A DNA stretch of 64,000 nt from Olivibacter sp. XZL3 (GCF_004368405.1 NZ_SBJH01000008.1:1-64000); one strand, 5' to 3'; counted from the first letter of the stretch, positions 8,207 through 16,762 are shown. The notes: generated by a model not told the origin, from the sequence alone. Numbers and translations: made by a program.

Positions 8207-9295
8207 TTAAGCTGTTAATTTATTGTTTAAGGATAAAAATTCGCTTGGCTGTTCGCCACTAGGTATCCGATTTCTGTTTTTTAACAATTCGTAGTTCTTT
8301 ATATAGTTTTGAGCCATCGTATCGGCGCTGAAGCGCTCCTCGAACAAGCGTCTTATTGCTTGGGGATCTAAAGCTGCAGCATCTTCGATCGCCTTGGAGG
8401 CCGCCGCTGTTGAAGAGACGATGAATCCATTTTTCCCATGTTGGATAATTTCAGAAACCGATCCGTGTGCGTAAGCGATCACCGGGGTACCACAGGCCAT
8501 TGCTTCGATCATTACCATGCCGAAGGGCTCAGGCCAGTCGATAGGGAATAGGAGTGCCCTAGCTTTTCCAAGAAACTCATTTTTTTCCTGTTCGCCGATT
8601 TCTCCTATGTATTCAACATGCGGCTTTTGGAATAAATGTTTAATATGCTTGTTAAAATATTGTGCGTCTGCTTTGTCAATCTTGGCCGCTATTTTGATTT
8701 TGCATCCGGCTTTTTCGGCTATTTCAATAGCTCTGTCGGGCCTTTTTTCCGGTGAGATTCTTCCTATAAAGGCTACGTAATCCTCTTTCTGCGCTGTTAC
8801 CTTGTATAGATTTTTCGGCAAACCATGATAGACAGTGTCCAGCCATGCCGCATGCGGTAGGGGGCTGCGTTGGCTGTTTGAAATAGATATGACAGGCTGC
8901 GTATTGAATTTTTGATATAAGGGTTTAAGCTCCGGAATGTCCAACCGACCATGCAAGGTGGTTACACATGGCTTTTGTAGTAACTGCGATGCAGGAAAAT
9001 GAAAGTAATCCGTATGGAAGTGTATGATATCAAACTCATGCGCGCGTTCTATTACCTCCTGTAGTTGTAAGGTATGAAAAGCTAAGGGATCTATTACCTG
9101 CGGATTTAAGCGTAGCGCTTCTGATGTGTGACTGATAAGCTTCGCCCGGGTAATGGAATCTCCCGATGCAAATAAAGTGACATCATGGCCTTGGTTCACC
9201 AGAGCCTCGGTAAGATAAGATACAACGCGTTCGGTACCTCCGTACAGTTTGGGAGGCACAGACTCGAATAATGGAGATACTTGTGCAATCTTCAT
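8207..9295 (-). CDS. GT4 family glycosyltransferase
   Basis: A 362-residue GT-B-fold enzyme. The N-terminal half has the glycine-rich PPKLYGGTERVV loop (14-25). The C-terminal half has the GT4 signature region: GRISPEKRPDRAI (about 178-190) and EPFGMVMIEAMACGTPVIA (about 251-269), which contains the E-x7-E nucleotide-sugar binding motif. It probably adds a sugar from an NDP donor to an acceptor in the cytoplasm. Its tight coupling to the debranching-type glucosidase suggests an alpha-glucan or small glucoside product, which is inference. The gene lies downstream of hsp20, but the terminator at 9351-9389 separates the two. Confidence 0.9.
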   Translation of the reverse strand: MKIAQVSPLFESVPPKLYGGTERVVSYLTEALVNQGHDVTLFASGDSITRAKLISHTSEALRLNPQVIDPLAFHTLQLQEVIERAHEFDIIHFHTDYFHFPASQLLQKPCVTTLHGRLDIPELKPLYQKFNTQPVISISNSQRSPLPHAAWLDTVYHGLPKNLYKVTAQKEDYVAFIGRISPEKRPDRAIEIAEKAGCKIKIAAKIDKADAQYFNKHIKHLFQKPHVEYIGEIGEQEKNEFLGKARALLFPIDWPEPFGMVMIEAMACGTPVIAYAHGSVSEIIQHGKNGFIVSSTAAASKAIEDAAALDPQAIRRLFEERFSADTMAQNYIKNYELLKNRNRIPSGEQPSEFLSLNNKLTA

Positions 9296-9350
9296 AACTG
9301 TTAAACGTCGATAAATATTTATTTGGTTTTGTCTGCAGCGTAGAATACAT

Positions 9351-9389
9351 AAAAAAGGCTGTCTGGTCGATTGACCTTAGACAGCCTTT
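9351..9389 (-). terminator. rho-independent terminator of hsp20
   Basis: AAAGGCTGTCT (9354-9364) pairs perfectly with AGACAGCCTTT (9379-9389), with an extra GGTC/GACC inner stem. Read on the minus strand the hairpin is followed by a T-run (complement of the A-run at 9351-9356). It lies 7 bases after the hsp20 stop codon and should end that transcript. Confidence 0.85.
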
Positions 9390-9395
9390 GTATGC

Positions 9396-9845
9396 TTAAG
9401 ATATTTCAATAAGGCGCGGCGCTTTTTTCTTCGCTTCTTCTTTTTTCGGAATCGTTAGACGCAATAAACCGTTCTCATACTGAGCGCCGATCTTGTCTTC
9501 GTCCACCACATCTTTTGGTAAGGTAAAGCTGCGTTGGAAAGACTGATAACTGAATTCCTTCCGGCTATAACCTTCATGTTTGTCTTCATGCTCATGTTGC
9601 TTGGTGGAAGAAATGGTTAGCGTGTTTCCGTCAAGCTCTACCTTAAAGTCGGACTTGTCCATGCCGGGAGCGGCCATTTCAACTTCGAAGTTATCGTGCG
9701 TTTCCCGAATGTTTACCGAAGGAATGGTGGTTTGTGTAGACGAAAAGTCGCTGGTACCCCAATCAAAGAGATTGCTGGCAAAAAGATCATCAAGAAAAGT
9801 TGGAACTGTGGGGAAATTACTTCCGTTTCTTTTAATTAGTGACAT
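9396..9845 (-). CDS. small heat shock protein (Hsp20 / alpha-crystallin family)
   Basis: A 149-residue ATP-independent holdase chaperone. The alpha-crystallin domain spans about 40-140, with the family segments EMAAPGMDKSDFKVELDGNTLTIS near 56-79, FQRSFTLPKDV near 103-113, and the terminal core strand YENGLLRLTIPKKE near 123-136. The short C-terminal IEI resembles the I-x-I tail that binds the groove of neighbouring subunits. The gene is monocistronic between its own terminator (9351-9389) and a promoter region at 9861-10066. A very strong Shine-Dalgarno sequence precedes it, unusual in this genome, so high translation is likely. Confidence 0.96.
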   Translation of the reverse strand: MSLIKRNGSNFPTVPTFLDDLFASNLFDWGTSDFSSTQTTIPSVNIRETHDNFEVEMAAPGMDKSDFKVELDGNTLTISSTKQHEHEDKHEGYSRKEFSYQSFQRSFTLPKDVVDEDKIGAQYENGLLRLTIPKKEEAKKKAPRLIEIS

Positions 9846-9850
9846 AAATA

Positions 9851-9860
9851 ACCTCCTTTT
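9851..9860 (-). promoter_or_regulatory. strong Shine-Dalgarno site of hsp20
   Basis: On the minus strand AAAAGGAGGT lies five bases before the ATG of hsp20. It matches the anti-Shine-Dalgarno sequence nearly perfectly. Other genes in this window lack such sites, as is usual in Bacteroidota, so this one stands out and fixes the start codon. Confidence 0.8.
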
Positions 9861-10066
9861 CTAAAAATTTAATTATTTATCATCAAGAATATGAAAAGCT
9901 TTCGATAGCTTCTATAGCAAGTGCTATACCAAGCTGTTTTAAACGGAATTAAGAGACAATTTGGCAGTTTTTATGACTTTGATTGATGTACTTGTGACGA
10001 TTTGACGTTAATTAAACTGGTTTATAGCGTTGACGTATTGCTTGCAGCTAGCGCTTAAAGCTATCG

Positions 10067-10309
10067 TCACGCACTTTGACGCTTAATTTTCAGGTTCATA
10101 ATCAAGGAAAGAGAGAGGTTTGTCTCTTTTGCAATTTCGACATCTGAAAAACCGTCTTTCTTCATTCCTCTGGCGACTGCCATTAAGGCGTTGATGAAAG
10201 AAGCGCTGTGTTTTATACTGTTTTTTATTGGAACAGATCCTAATGTTGAATTTGTCATAACATAAAATCTATTGGTACCGATCAAAGGTAAGGTTTTCCA
10301 ATGGTGCAC
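10067..10309 (-). CDS. small hypothetical protein
   Basis: An 80-residue reading frame, or 63 residues if translation begins at Met18. The C-terminal half (about 44-77) reads like a short helical unit, ARGMKKDGFSDVEIAKETN followed by LSLSLIMNL. That pattern resembles the C-terminal tail of Rpn/PD-(D/E)XK nuclease-type transposase proteins, but no nuclease domain is present. It could be a remnant of such a gene or an independent small helix-turn-helix-like protein. There is no clear ribosome binding site, and coding confidence is modest. Confidence 0.45.
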   Translation of the reverse strand: MHHWKTLPLIGTNRFYVMTNSTLGSVPIKNSIKHSASFINALMAVARGMKKDGFSDVEIAKETNLSLSLIMNLKIKRQSA

Positions 10310-10666
10310 TTAATAGGTTCGGACTTTTTGTGTTTTTTTTGCGCAAAACTGTGCATCTTTGTGTAGCACAATGCTTTATGTATGTTGCTTAACGCCTACA
10401 GCTCAAAGCATCTACCCTGAGCCATGGCCTCCACTTCGTTTCTCTGTAACTGATTTTCCTAAGCTTCGCTGGAGGATACCTGATGGAGCAGCCCGGCAGC
10501 CGATTGCTGCGTCCGCAAGCCTAGGCCGTTTTTGTTCTTCGGAGCGGCTGTACCATAGGGAGCCCTTGGCCTAACGCTTACTGCTTACTGCATATAGCGT
10601 ACAGCACAAAACCTATTAACTATTCGCTATTAACCTACTCCCTAACTCACTATCTCTATAGTCTAT
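10310..10666. repeat. intergenic tract with parts of dispersed repeats
   Basis: There is no convincing gene in these 357 bases. GTTCTTCGGAGCGGCTGTAC at 10534-10553 recurs with one mismatch at 45749-45768, just after the S41 peptidase gene. ACTGATTTTCCT at 10449-10460 recurs at 13748-13759. The last 100 bases are a degenerate tract (ggcctaacgcttactgctta and similar) like those at 3041-3088 and 45810-45959. The tract looks like decayed copies of a dispersed element. Confidence 0.45.
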
Positions 10667-11869
10667 TTACTGCAAGAGCATGGGGATAATGGCTTCCATG
10701 TATTTGTTTGCCCCGCCGGCGTGATTTACTTCGCCGAGCGAAATGAAGCGTACTGGAGCATTCAACGACTGCATGGTAGCCAGTGCTTTTTGCGAATTTA
10801 ATACAGGAACGATGTCATCCATCTGACCATGGAACAGCGTAACGGGCGCATTGGGTTTCCAATCGTATACGTTGTTTTGCCGAAGCGCGTCCATAAAGGG
10901 AGCGTTTGTGCTGTCCTTAATACTTTCGCTGAAATTGGAACTAAAGATCTCGCTCGGTTTATTGCTTATTTGGGCCGCCATCAGATTTCCCGAGGCGATT
11001 GCTTTGTTTACTTCAGCGGCGGCGGCAGGTTGCAACATAGCCGTTAATGGCATGTTTATCCCGTAAAGTTCGTTATAGGTAAGAAGGCTCCACAGATAAA
11101 ACGCGGTAGCTCCCGGTGGTAAATCGCGCGTTTGGCTTACAACCCATTGTGCGGTGCCAACCATATCGTAAGAGCCGGCGCCGGGATAACTCCTTTCCAC
11201 CGTGAACTGATCGCTGGCCTGCTCTTCAATGCGTTGGTGTAAGGCCATCGTAGCGTATGCCCCTTCCGAATAACCTAATAAACGAATTTCTTTCCTGGTT
11301 TTGATCGCGTTACCGGCTGCAAATTCTTTAGCAGCTTTCAACATATCCAGACAAGCCTGTGCTAGGCTCGACTTGTGTTCATAAGGGTGCCGTATGTTGC
11401 TGCTCGCCCCGTAGCCGACATAATCAGGCATCACTACAATATATCCCTTTGCTAAAGATGCGCTCACTGTACCGCCTACATAGGCCTCCATATTGCCCAC
11501 TGCCTTATATGCCGATGGCGCCTCGTCCTGATTCAGAATGGTACTATGTTGAAAGCTAAGCAAGGTGAGCTTTTCCTTTTTATTGGTCGGAATGAGCAGC
11601 AGGCCAGATGCTTGAATGGTATTGTTTTCAGGGAATTGCGTTCTATAGGTGATTTTATAAACAGACACATCAGTACTGACGATAGCCGATGCAACCCGGT
11701 ATCGCTGCTTTATATCATCCGCTGTTACCTCAGCGATTTTTTCACTATTGATCAAATAGCTAGTGGGGGCGTTCTGTTGTGAGTTAACGTCATTATTGTT
11801 GTCTGAACAAGTATACAATCCGAGTATGATTAAAAAGTAATAGGATAGACAAGTTAAGGATTTTTTCAT
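10667..11869 (-). CDS. secreted lipase-like alpha/beta hydrolase
   Basis: About 400 residues from the ATG at 11869 (MKKSLTCLSYY...), which I prefer to the upstream start at 11923 because it begins a clean signal peptide; a Cys about 21 residues in (GLYTCSDN) may be a lipoprotein site. The hydrolase domain shows QHST near the oxyanion hole, the nucleophile elbow GYSEG followed by AYATMALH, a plausible acid in FHGQMDDIVP and a His in EVNHAGG. The order Ser-Asp-His fits a secretory lipase / prolyl-peptidase-like family. It probably works on esters in the periplasm or at the cell surface. It is not obviously part of an operon. Confidence 0.82.
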   Translation of the reverse strand: MKKSLTCLSYYFLIILGLYTCSDNNNDVNSQQNAPTSYLINSEKIAEVTADDIKQRYRVASAIVSTDVSVYKITYRTQFPENNTIQASGLLLIPTNKKEKLTLLSFQHSTILNQDEAPSAYKAVGNMEAYVGGTVSASLAKGYIVVMPDYVGYGASSNIRHPYEHKSSLAQACLDMLKAAKEFAAGNAIKTRKEIRLLGYSEGAYATMALHQRIEEQASDQFTVERSYPGAGSYDMVGTAQWVVSQTRDLPPGATAFYLWSLLTYNELYGINMPLTAMLQPAAAAEVNKAIASGNLMAAQISNKPSEIFSSNFSESIKDSTNAPFMDALRQNNVYDWKPNAPVTLFHGQMDDIVPVLNSQKALATMQSLNAPVRFISLGEVNHAGGANKYMEAIIPMLLQ

Positions 11870-11970
11870 AAAGAAGTACATAATATCAGGAGAGTTGATA
11901 CAAATAAAATACCATGACGGCAAAAAAGGCTAGCGCGTACTCTTTGAATAGCAAACAAGAGATAATAGAC

Positions 11971-11978
11971 TATCTTTG
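11971..11978 (+). promoter_or_regulatory. candidate -7 promoter element for the metallo-beta-lactamase gene
   Basis: TATCTTTG matches the Bacteroidota -7 consensus TAnnTTTG and lies 49 bases before the start codon. A TTTG at 11943-11946 could be the -33 element, although its 24-base spacing is longer than usual. Confidence 0.5.
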
Positions 11979-12027
11979 CTAATAGCCCGGTCATCAGTAC
12001 TGATTATCGGATAAAAGACTTTCCAAT

Positions 12028-12759
12028 ATGAATAGATATTTTTTTTACGGATTCGCTTTTCTTTTTTTTAGCTGTCAATCGGTAAGCAGTTCCAACAAAC
12101 GTTATGCTTCAGACGACCTCACCATCAAAAAGGTAAAGGATAATGTATACGAGCATGTCAGCTATTTGGTAACACAGGACTTCGGGAAAGTACCGTGTAA
12201 TGGTATGATTGTTTTTGATAACAACGAGGCTATTGTTTTTGATACGCCAGATAACGATTCAACCGCTGCGGTACTGATCGATTGGATCAACGACACCTTG
12301 AACTGTAAGGTTATTGCGGTCGTCCCGACGCATTTTCATGACGACTGCTTGGGTGGATTGAAAGCCTTTCATAGGCGTCAGATCCCTTCGTATGCTGCTA
12401 ACCGCACTATAACATTGGCCAAGGCCAAAAATCTCGAAGTCCCTCAACGCGGGTTTGATGATAAGACTGAGCTAAAGGTGGGTAATAAAGAGGTTGTGGT
12501 TGAGTTTAATGGCGAAGGGCATACGAGAGACAATGTCATTGCTTATTTTCCAAGTCAGCAGGTTATGTTTGGCGGATGTCTGATTAAAGAGGTGGCCGCC
12601 AGCAAAGGGAACTTGGAAGACGCAAACGTCAACGAGTGGTCCAAAACCGTTATGAAGGTTAAACAAAAATATCCAAATGTAGACGTCGTCATACCCGGTC
12701 ATGGAAAGTCGGGAGGCATCGAACTGCTAGACTATACGATTGACCTGTTTAAGAAATAA
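12028..12759 (+). CDS. subclass B1 metallo-beta-lactamase
   Basis: A 243-residue exported protein with a lipoprotein-like N-terminus (Cys16 in FFSCQS). All zinc ligands of subclass B1 are visible: His102, His104 and Asp106 in HFHDDCLGG, His165 in GEGHTRDN, Cys184 in FGGCLIK, and His225 in IPGHGKSGG. The segment GNLEDANVNEW (194-204) is also typical of B1 enzymes such as CcrA and BlaB. It should hydrolyse beta-lactams including carbapenems, in the periplasm or anchored to the outer membrane; this is family knowledge, not measured here. It has its own promoter and terminator and no mobile DNA next to it, so it looks like a resident chromosomal gene. Confidence 0.92.
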   Translation: MNRYFFYGFAFLFFSCQSVSSSNKRYASDDLTIKKVKDNVYEHVSYLVTQDFGKVPCNGMIVFDNNEAIVFDTPDNDSTAAVLIDWINDTLNCKVIAVVPTHFHDDCLGGLKAFHRRQIPSYAANRTITLAKAKNLEVPQRGFDDKTELKVGNKEVVVEFNGEGHTRDNVIAYFPSQQVMFGGCLIKEVAASKGNLEDANVNEWSKTVMKVKQKYPNVDVVIPGHGKSGGIELLDYTIDLFKK

Positions 12760-12778
12760 GGCCTTCATGCTAAAGAAG

Positions 12779-12817
12779 AAAAGTCCGGCTTTTGGGGATG
12801 CCGGACTTTTCATTTTT
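12779..12817 (+). terminator. rho-independent terminator of the beta-lactamase gene
   Basis: An 11-base-pair stem (AAAAGTCCGGC at 12779-12789 with GCCGGACTTTT at 12800-12810), loop TTTTGGGGAT, followed by an interrupted T-run. It starts 19 bases after the stop codon. Confidence 0.88.
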
Positions 12818-12819
12818 TT

Positions 12820-13187
12820 AATCAACCTAAACCTATTCTGTAATATACAAAGGCTATGCCAATAGTTTTATTTCGTCCGCTTATACCGTTCACCCCCTAA
12901 AAAAGCTATAGTCAGTAAGCGAGTTGCGCAGCGCCTCCGTTTTCATCTCCAAAAGTGCTTACAATACTGAACATTCGGTGTTTGTTTTAGGACACGTTCA
13001 ACAGTTTGCCAGTCCCTTGCCCTTGCTTCGCATCGACAAAATAGAGCCCTTTATCAGCGGTAAACTGAGAATATAAGGGGGATAGGACGGAAGGGCAGTA
13101 TTAGGAAACGAATTTGCATGAGTTAGCAAGTAATTGATGAAGGAAAGTACTCGCTTTTCAGGCGGTAACTTATGAAATATAATAATT
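12820..13187. other. intergenic region with no recognisable gene
   Basis: No coding potential that I trust; a 67-codon minus-strand frame here lacks any recognisable pattern. The last 60 bases before the small-protein gene at 13188 are AT-rich and probably contain its promoter. Confidence 0.5.
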
Positions 13188-13427
13188 ATGAAACTGCACA
13201 CTTTTGATAGACATGCTTTAAACGAATGGAAGGATACGGGTTATGATAACGTAAACCTGACGCCTTCCAAGAATATCGGGCTGACTGAAGGGGCGGAGGA
13301 GCCTTTTACCTTACTGGAGCCCTTTTTAGATAACGATAAAGCAAAGAAATATGGAAGTGTCGTATCCATTACATCGCCCGAGATAGAAAAGATTATTCAG
13401 GAAGGGTCGGGAAAATATTATAAATGA
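13188..13427 (+). CDS. uncharacterised ~80-residue protein, paralogue A
   Basis: A 79-residue soluble acidic protein with no signal peptide. It aligns along its whole length with the protein at 16870-17121: both begin M-x-L-x-x-FD, then W-K-x-x-GY-x-NV-x-LT, an NIGL motif, L-x-EP, KYG, and end IIQEG-x-G-x-YY. The conserved parts are well spread, as in a real fold. I do not know the family. The gene sits 23 bases before dodecin, and the paralogue follows a universal stress protein gene, so a stress-related role is plausible. Two copies within 4 kb suggest duplication. Confidence 0.8.
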   Translation: MKLHTFDRHALNEWKDTGYDNVNLTPSKNIGLTEGAEEPFTLLEPFLDNDKAKKYGSVVSITSPEIEKIIQEGSGKYYK

Positions 13428-13450
13428 ATGTTTAACTAAATAAATATATT

Positions 13451-13675
13451 ATGGCTTTAGTAAAAGTAATCGAAGTGATCGCTTCATCAGAAGTGAGCTT
13501 TGATGACGCTATTAAGAACGCGGTAAAAGAGGTCACACAGACCATAAAAAACGTTGATTCAGTTTATGTAAAGGACTTTAAGGTACATGTAAAGGACGAC
13601 CAGATTACGTCCTTCGGCGCAGTTTGTAAGGTTTCTTTTAGAATCGATGAAGAGAAGCGGAATCAACAACATTAG
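13451..13675 (+). CDS. dodecin family flavin-binding protein
   Basis: A 74-residue protein of the dodecin fold (beta-alpha-beta-beta), which forms hollow dodecamers that store flavin or related ligands. The family segments VIEVIASSEVSFDDAIKNAV (6-25), an SVYVKDF strand (37-43) and the final strand CKVSFRIDEE are clear. The Trp that stacks on the flavin in haloarchaeal and mycobacterial dodecins is absent: there is no Trp in the protein at all, so ligand binding may differ. It lies 23 bases after the small-protein gene and is probably co-transcribed with it. Confidence 0.92.
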   Translation: MALVKVIEVIASSEVSFDDAIKNAVKEVTQTIKNVDSVYVKDFKVHVKDDQITSFGAVCKVSFRIDEEKRNQQH

Positions 13676-13680
13676 TCTTT

Positions 13681-13716
13681 AGCTGTCTAAAGCTGCTAGG
13701 TCGGCTTTGGACAGCT
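13681..13716 (+). terminator. hairpin after dodecin
   Basis: AGCTGTCTAAAGC (13681-13693) pairs over 13 positions, with one G-T wobble, to GCTTTGGACAGCT (13704-13716). It starts five bases after the stop codon. There is no T-run behind it, so it may be a processing or stabilising hairpin or a weak terminator. Confidence 0.5.
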
Positions 13717-14195
13717 CCCGATTTCGGCTGAGGAAGTGCATGGCTGTACTGATTTTCCTCTTAGGAGTCTCGCCCATTCAAATTTATGGTTTCGTTCTTC
13801 GACTGCTCTCTCGGGCATAAGCAATATCTGGCTCGGTCTATTGGAGGTGCATGGGGCCTGTTCGCACATGTAAATCGAAATCCATGGCCGCTACATGAAG
13901 CATGAGCAGATTTACACCGGATGTTTTTACGCCATTTTCATAATGCCTTGGCAAGTGTATAAATGAAACTATCCGCTCGTGGATGACTCACAATAAGTAA
14001 TACATATCTTAGGTTTTAATGATCAACATGCGAACCATGCTGATGGTTTGTACCGGTATAGCGAGAACTTAGCCGATATAGGATTGGCGGATGATGTTGC
14101 CATTCTGTTCAATTTTAAGTGCCCGGTACCTTGCCTATTATAAAAAAGAATAAACTGATGGGGTAGGCTTTTGTTATAAACGTAAATATATGATT
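13717..14195. other. non-coding region with possible gene remnants
   Basis: No intact gene. A stretch of 44 open codons at about 14009-14140, ending at a stop, has protein-like composition but no start and no family that I recognise. ACTGATTTTCCT at 13748-13759 is shared with 10449-10460. Together with the truncated reading frame at 14196 it suggests a region of decayed genes. Confidence 0.35.
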
Positions 14196-14267
14196 ATGAG
14201 TATGTATCAGCCGATTGAAAATTGTGCCATCATTGGTCATTTAAATACTACCTTGAGCAGATTATGA
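14196..14267 (+). pseudogene. possible 5' remnant of a GH15 glucoamylase/trehalase-like gene
   Basis: A 23-codon frame starting at ATG 14196 begins [19 protein letters not shown]. This resembles the N-terminal signature of GH15 enzymes (typically Y-x-PIE-x-YG-x-IG-D/N-x-x-T). It stops at 14265-14267, overlapping the ATG of the BCCT gene as ATGA. The rest of a GH15 gene is not downstream. It may be a truncated remnant, possibly now serving as a leader peptide coupled to the transporter start. Confidence 0.35.
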
Positions 14268-15853
14268 TAAAAAGAAGAGCATTGAATTTCAAAATCAATC
14301 CGCCCGTTTTTTACTGTACGATTGGATTCGTTTTCTTGAGCATCCTATTGTGCTTGATTTTTAGGGAATCGGCGGATGAGTGGTTTACCAGAACGCAGTA
14401 CCTGATCACCGATAATCTAGGTTGGTTTTTCATTATTGTGGTCAATGCTATTCTAGCGTTTTGTCTATATTTAGCTTTTGGCAAATTCGGGAATATTAGG
14501 TTGGGGGGAGATCAGGCAGAAACTGAATTTAGCACCGTTTCGTGGTTTGCTATGCTCTTTAGCGCCGGTATGGGCATCGGAATTATGTTTTTTAGTGTTG
14601 CTGAGCCAGTCTCTCACTTTGTAGATCCGCCCAGAGAAGTATTCGGCAATGCCAGGCGGGCTGTTCAAGCCATGGAGTTTACCAGTTTACACTGGGGCCT
14701 ACATGCATGGGCGATTTATTCGGTGGTTGGCTTGGCTTTAGCCTTTTTCTCTTTTAATTACGGGCTGCCTTTGACCTTTCGGTCGCTGTTCTATCCTTTT
14801 CTTGGTAAAAAAATTCATGGGTGGTGGGGACATATAATCGACATCTTTTCCGCCATTGCCACGCTTTTCGGTCTTTCTACGTCTTTGGGCCTTGGTATTC
14901 AGCAAATGAATGCGGGGTTACATTTTTTATTTGATTGGGATATCTCTGTATCCACACAAGCTATACTCATTCTCGTAGTGACTTCAGTGGCTACACTGTC
15001 GGTTGTTGCCGGTTTAGACAAGGGAGTTAAGCTGCTGAGTAATGGAAATATGATCTTAGCTTTTTTATTGATGGTGCTTATTTTTTGTCTGGGGCCGAGT
15101 TTGTCTATTCTAAAAAGCTTTGTACAGAATACCGGAACTTACCTGGCAGACCTGATGGAAATAGGTACCTGGAACGACGCCTATCAGGAAAGTGGTTGGC
15201 AGAATAAGTGGACTGTCTTTTACTGGGCATGGTGGATTGCGTGGTCGCCTTTCGTAGGCAGTTTTATAGCACGTATATCAAGAGGGCGTACTATTAAGGA
15301 GTTTGTGCTGGGGGTGTTATTAATTCCGGCACTAGTGACGCTGTTGTGGATGACTGTCTTCGGCGGTACTGCGCTTCATATGATATTGCATGGCGATTTG
15401 TCAATGGTCAGTGCGGTGAAGGAAGACATCTCTACAGCCCTGTTCGTGTTTTTGCAGAAAATACCCTTAACAGCTGTTTTGTCGATTATCGCCATCTGTC
15501 TGGTAGCGTTTTTCTTTATTACCTCTTCCGATTCGGGCTCATTGGTTGTAGATAATATCACATCCGGAGGGGCGGAACAGACGCCGGCATTGCAGCGGAT
15601 CTTCTGGGCGTTCTTGCAGGGTGGTATCGCGATCGTGCTTTTATGGGGCGGTGGCTTAAATGCCTTGCAGACGGCTGTTATAATCGCTGGGTTACCTTTC
15701 GCATTGGTCATCTCGGTGATGTGTTACAGTTTGATGACCGGACTGAACGAGGCCCATAGGAAGCGAGTGAAAAAGCAACGGTTGCGTGAAGAAAAAAGTT
15801 ATAAAGAAATTGTACAGGGTTTATTGGATAGCGATCAATCGAATTTAAAATAG
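14264..15853 (+). CDS. BCCT family betaine/carnitine/choline transporter
   Basis: About 529 residues from the ATG at 14264; the in-frame TTG at 14222 is rejected because it adds a non-conserved leader. Twelve hydrophobic segments are expected. The BCCT glycine-rich motif [14 protein letters not shown] lies near residue 105, and the Trp-rich segment typical of the substrate path ([16 protein letters not shown]) lies near 325. These are secondary transporters for osmoprotectants such as glycine betaine, often activated by osmotic stress. The universal stress protein gene starts six bases after its stop codon, implying one transcript. Substrate specificity cannot be settled from sequence. Confidence 0.93.
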   Translation: MIKRRALNFKINPPVFYCTIGFVFLSILLCLIFRESADEWFTRTQYLITDNLGWFFIIVVNAILAFCLYLAFGKFGNIRLGGDQAETEFSTVSWFAMLFSAGMGIGIMFFSVAEPVSHFVDPPREVFGNARRAVQAMEFTSLHWGLHAWAIYSVVGLALAFFSFNYGLPLTFRSLFYPFLGKKIHGWWGHIIDIFSAIATLFGLSTSLGLGIQQMNAGLHFLFDWDISVSTQAILILVVTSVATLSVVAGLDKGVKLLSNGNMILAFLLMVLIFCLGPSLSILKSFVQNTGTYLADLMEIGTWNDAYQESGWQNKWTVFYWAWWIAWSPFVGSFIARISRGRTIKEFVLGVLLIPALVTLLWMTVFGGTALHMILHGDLSMVSAVKEDISTALFVFLQKIPLTAVLSIIAICLVAFFFITSSDSGSLVVDNITSGGAEQTPALQRIFWAFLQGGIAIVLLWGGGLNALQTAVIIAGLPFALVISVMCYSLMTGLNEAHRKRVKKQRLREEKSYKEIVQGLLDSDQSNLK

Positions 15854-15859
15854 ATAGTA

Positions 15860-16762
15860 ATGATATCAGAAGCTGGTAACCATATATTGATAGCGATGGA
15901 TATGTCGGAGATGGATGAGGTGTTGATAAGGTATCTGCCGAGTATTACCGAACTACTAAATGCAAAGAAAATAACCTTCCTGCATAATATCCGTCTTCGG
16001 GAATTGCCGACCGAGTTAAAAGAGCCGTCTACTTTATCGGAAATTCAAGCACGAGTGAAAGACAGGATAAAACGCCAAGTAGAGCAGGGGCAGCTCGCTT
16101 TAGTTCCTCACGAAGTAGGGGTAACCACCGAGGAGTTTAGCGAAAGTGCTTTTCAGGGCTTGGCGAAACGGGAAGGCGTCGATCTGGTCGTGCTGGGCAA
16201 CAAGCAGCAATTGGAAGGAAGTGGAGAACTTCCACAAAAGCTGGCTCGTTTGCTGCCATGCGATTTCCTCTTAGTTCCGGAAATGGCACAGCCCCATCCA
16301 ACGCGCTTTTTGACAGCTATTGATTTTTCGAAATACAGTAGTAAGGTCCACGCCATCGGAAGGTTTTTTAGTGAAAAGAGCATCGGCGGCGAACTGCATT
16401 GTGTTCACGTAGCAAAAGCGCCCGTTCATTTTTTTCTCGGTTTTAACCAATTTGAAATTAACAAGCTGCTTCGGGCGGAAACGGAGACAAGAAAAGCCAA
16501 ATGGTTAAAGCAGCAGGATATTGCGGGTGATATTGAGGTGATACAAGCCGACGGCGCACATATTGCATCGGCTATTCTCGCTCACGCTCAAATGCGGCAG
16601 GCAGACATGGTACTTATGGGCGTAAAGGGAAGCTCCAGTCTCACAAACCTATTTATAGGCGGGGTGACGAACGAGATTTTTCACTATGAGTCAAATATCC
16701 CCATTCTGATTTTAAAAGCCGATGAAGTGAGAAAAGATGAAAGGCCTAAAAACTTAACATAA
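15860..16762 (+). CDS. two-domain universal stress protein
   Basis: A 300-residue cytoplasmic protein made of two UspA-like domains (about 5-142 and 148-292). The second domain has the nucleotide-binding pattern G-x2-G-x9-G at GVKGSSSLTNLFIGG, so it may bind ATP; the first domain shows a weaker form (LGNKQQLEGSG), so it is perhaps structural. The gene starts six bases after the BCCT transporter gene. A USP tied to an osmolyte transporter fits regulation or sensing during osmotic or energy stress, as with other USP-transporter pairs. Function beyond family level is inference. Confidence 0.9.
   Translation: MISEAGNHILIAMDMSEMDEVLIRYLPSITELLNAKKITFLHNIRLRELPTELKEPSTLSEIQARVKDRIKRQVEQGQLALVPHEVGVTTEEFSESAFQGLAKREGVDLVVLGNKQQLEGSGELPQKLARLLPCDFLLVPEMAQPHPTRFLTAIDFSKYSSKVHAIGRFFSEKSIGGELHCVHVAKAPVHFFLGFNQFEINKLLRAETETRKAKWLKQQDIAGDIEVIQADGAHIASAILAHAQMRQADMVLMGVKGSSSLTNLFIGGVTNEIFHYESNIPILILKADEVRKDERPKNLT

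Noticed and set aside
14222-14263. TTG start of the BCCT gene
   Set aside because: Adds 14 non-conserved residues before the typical N-terminus; the ATG at 14264 is better.
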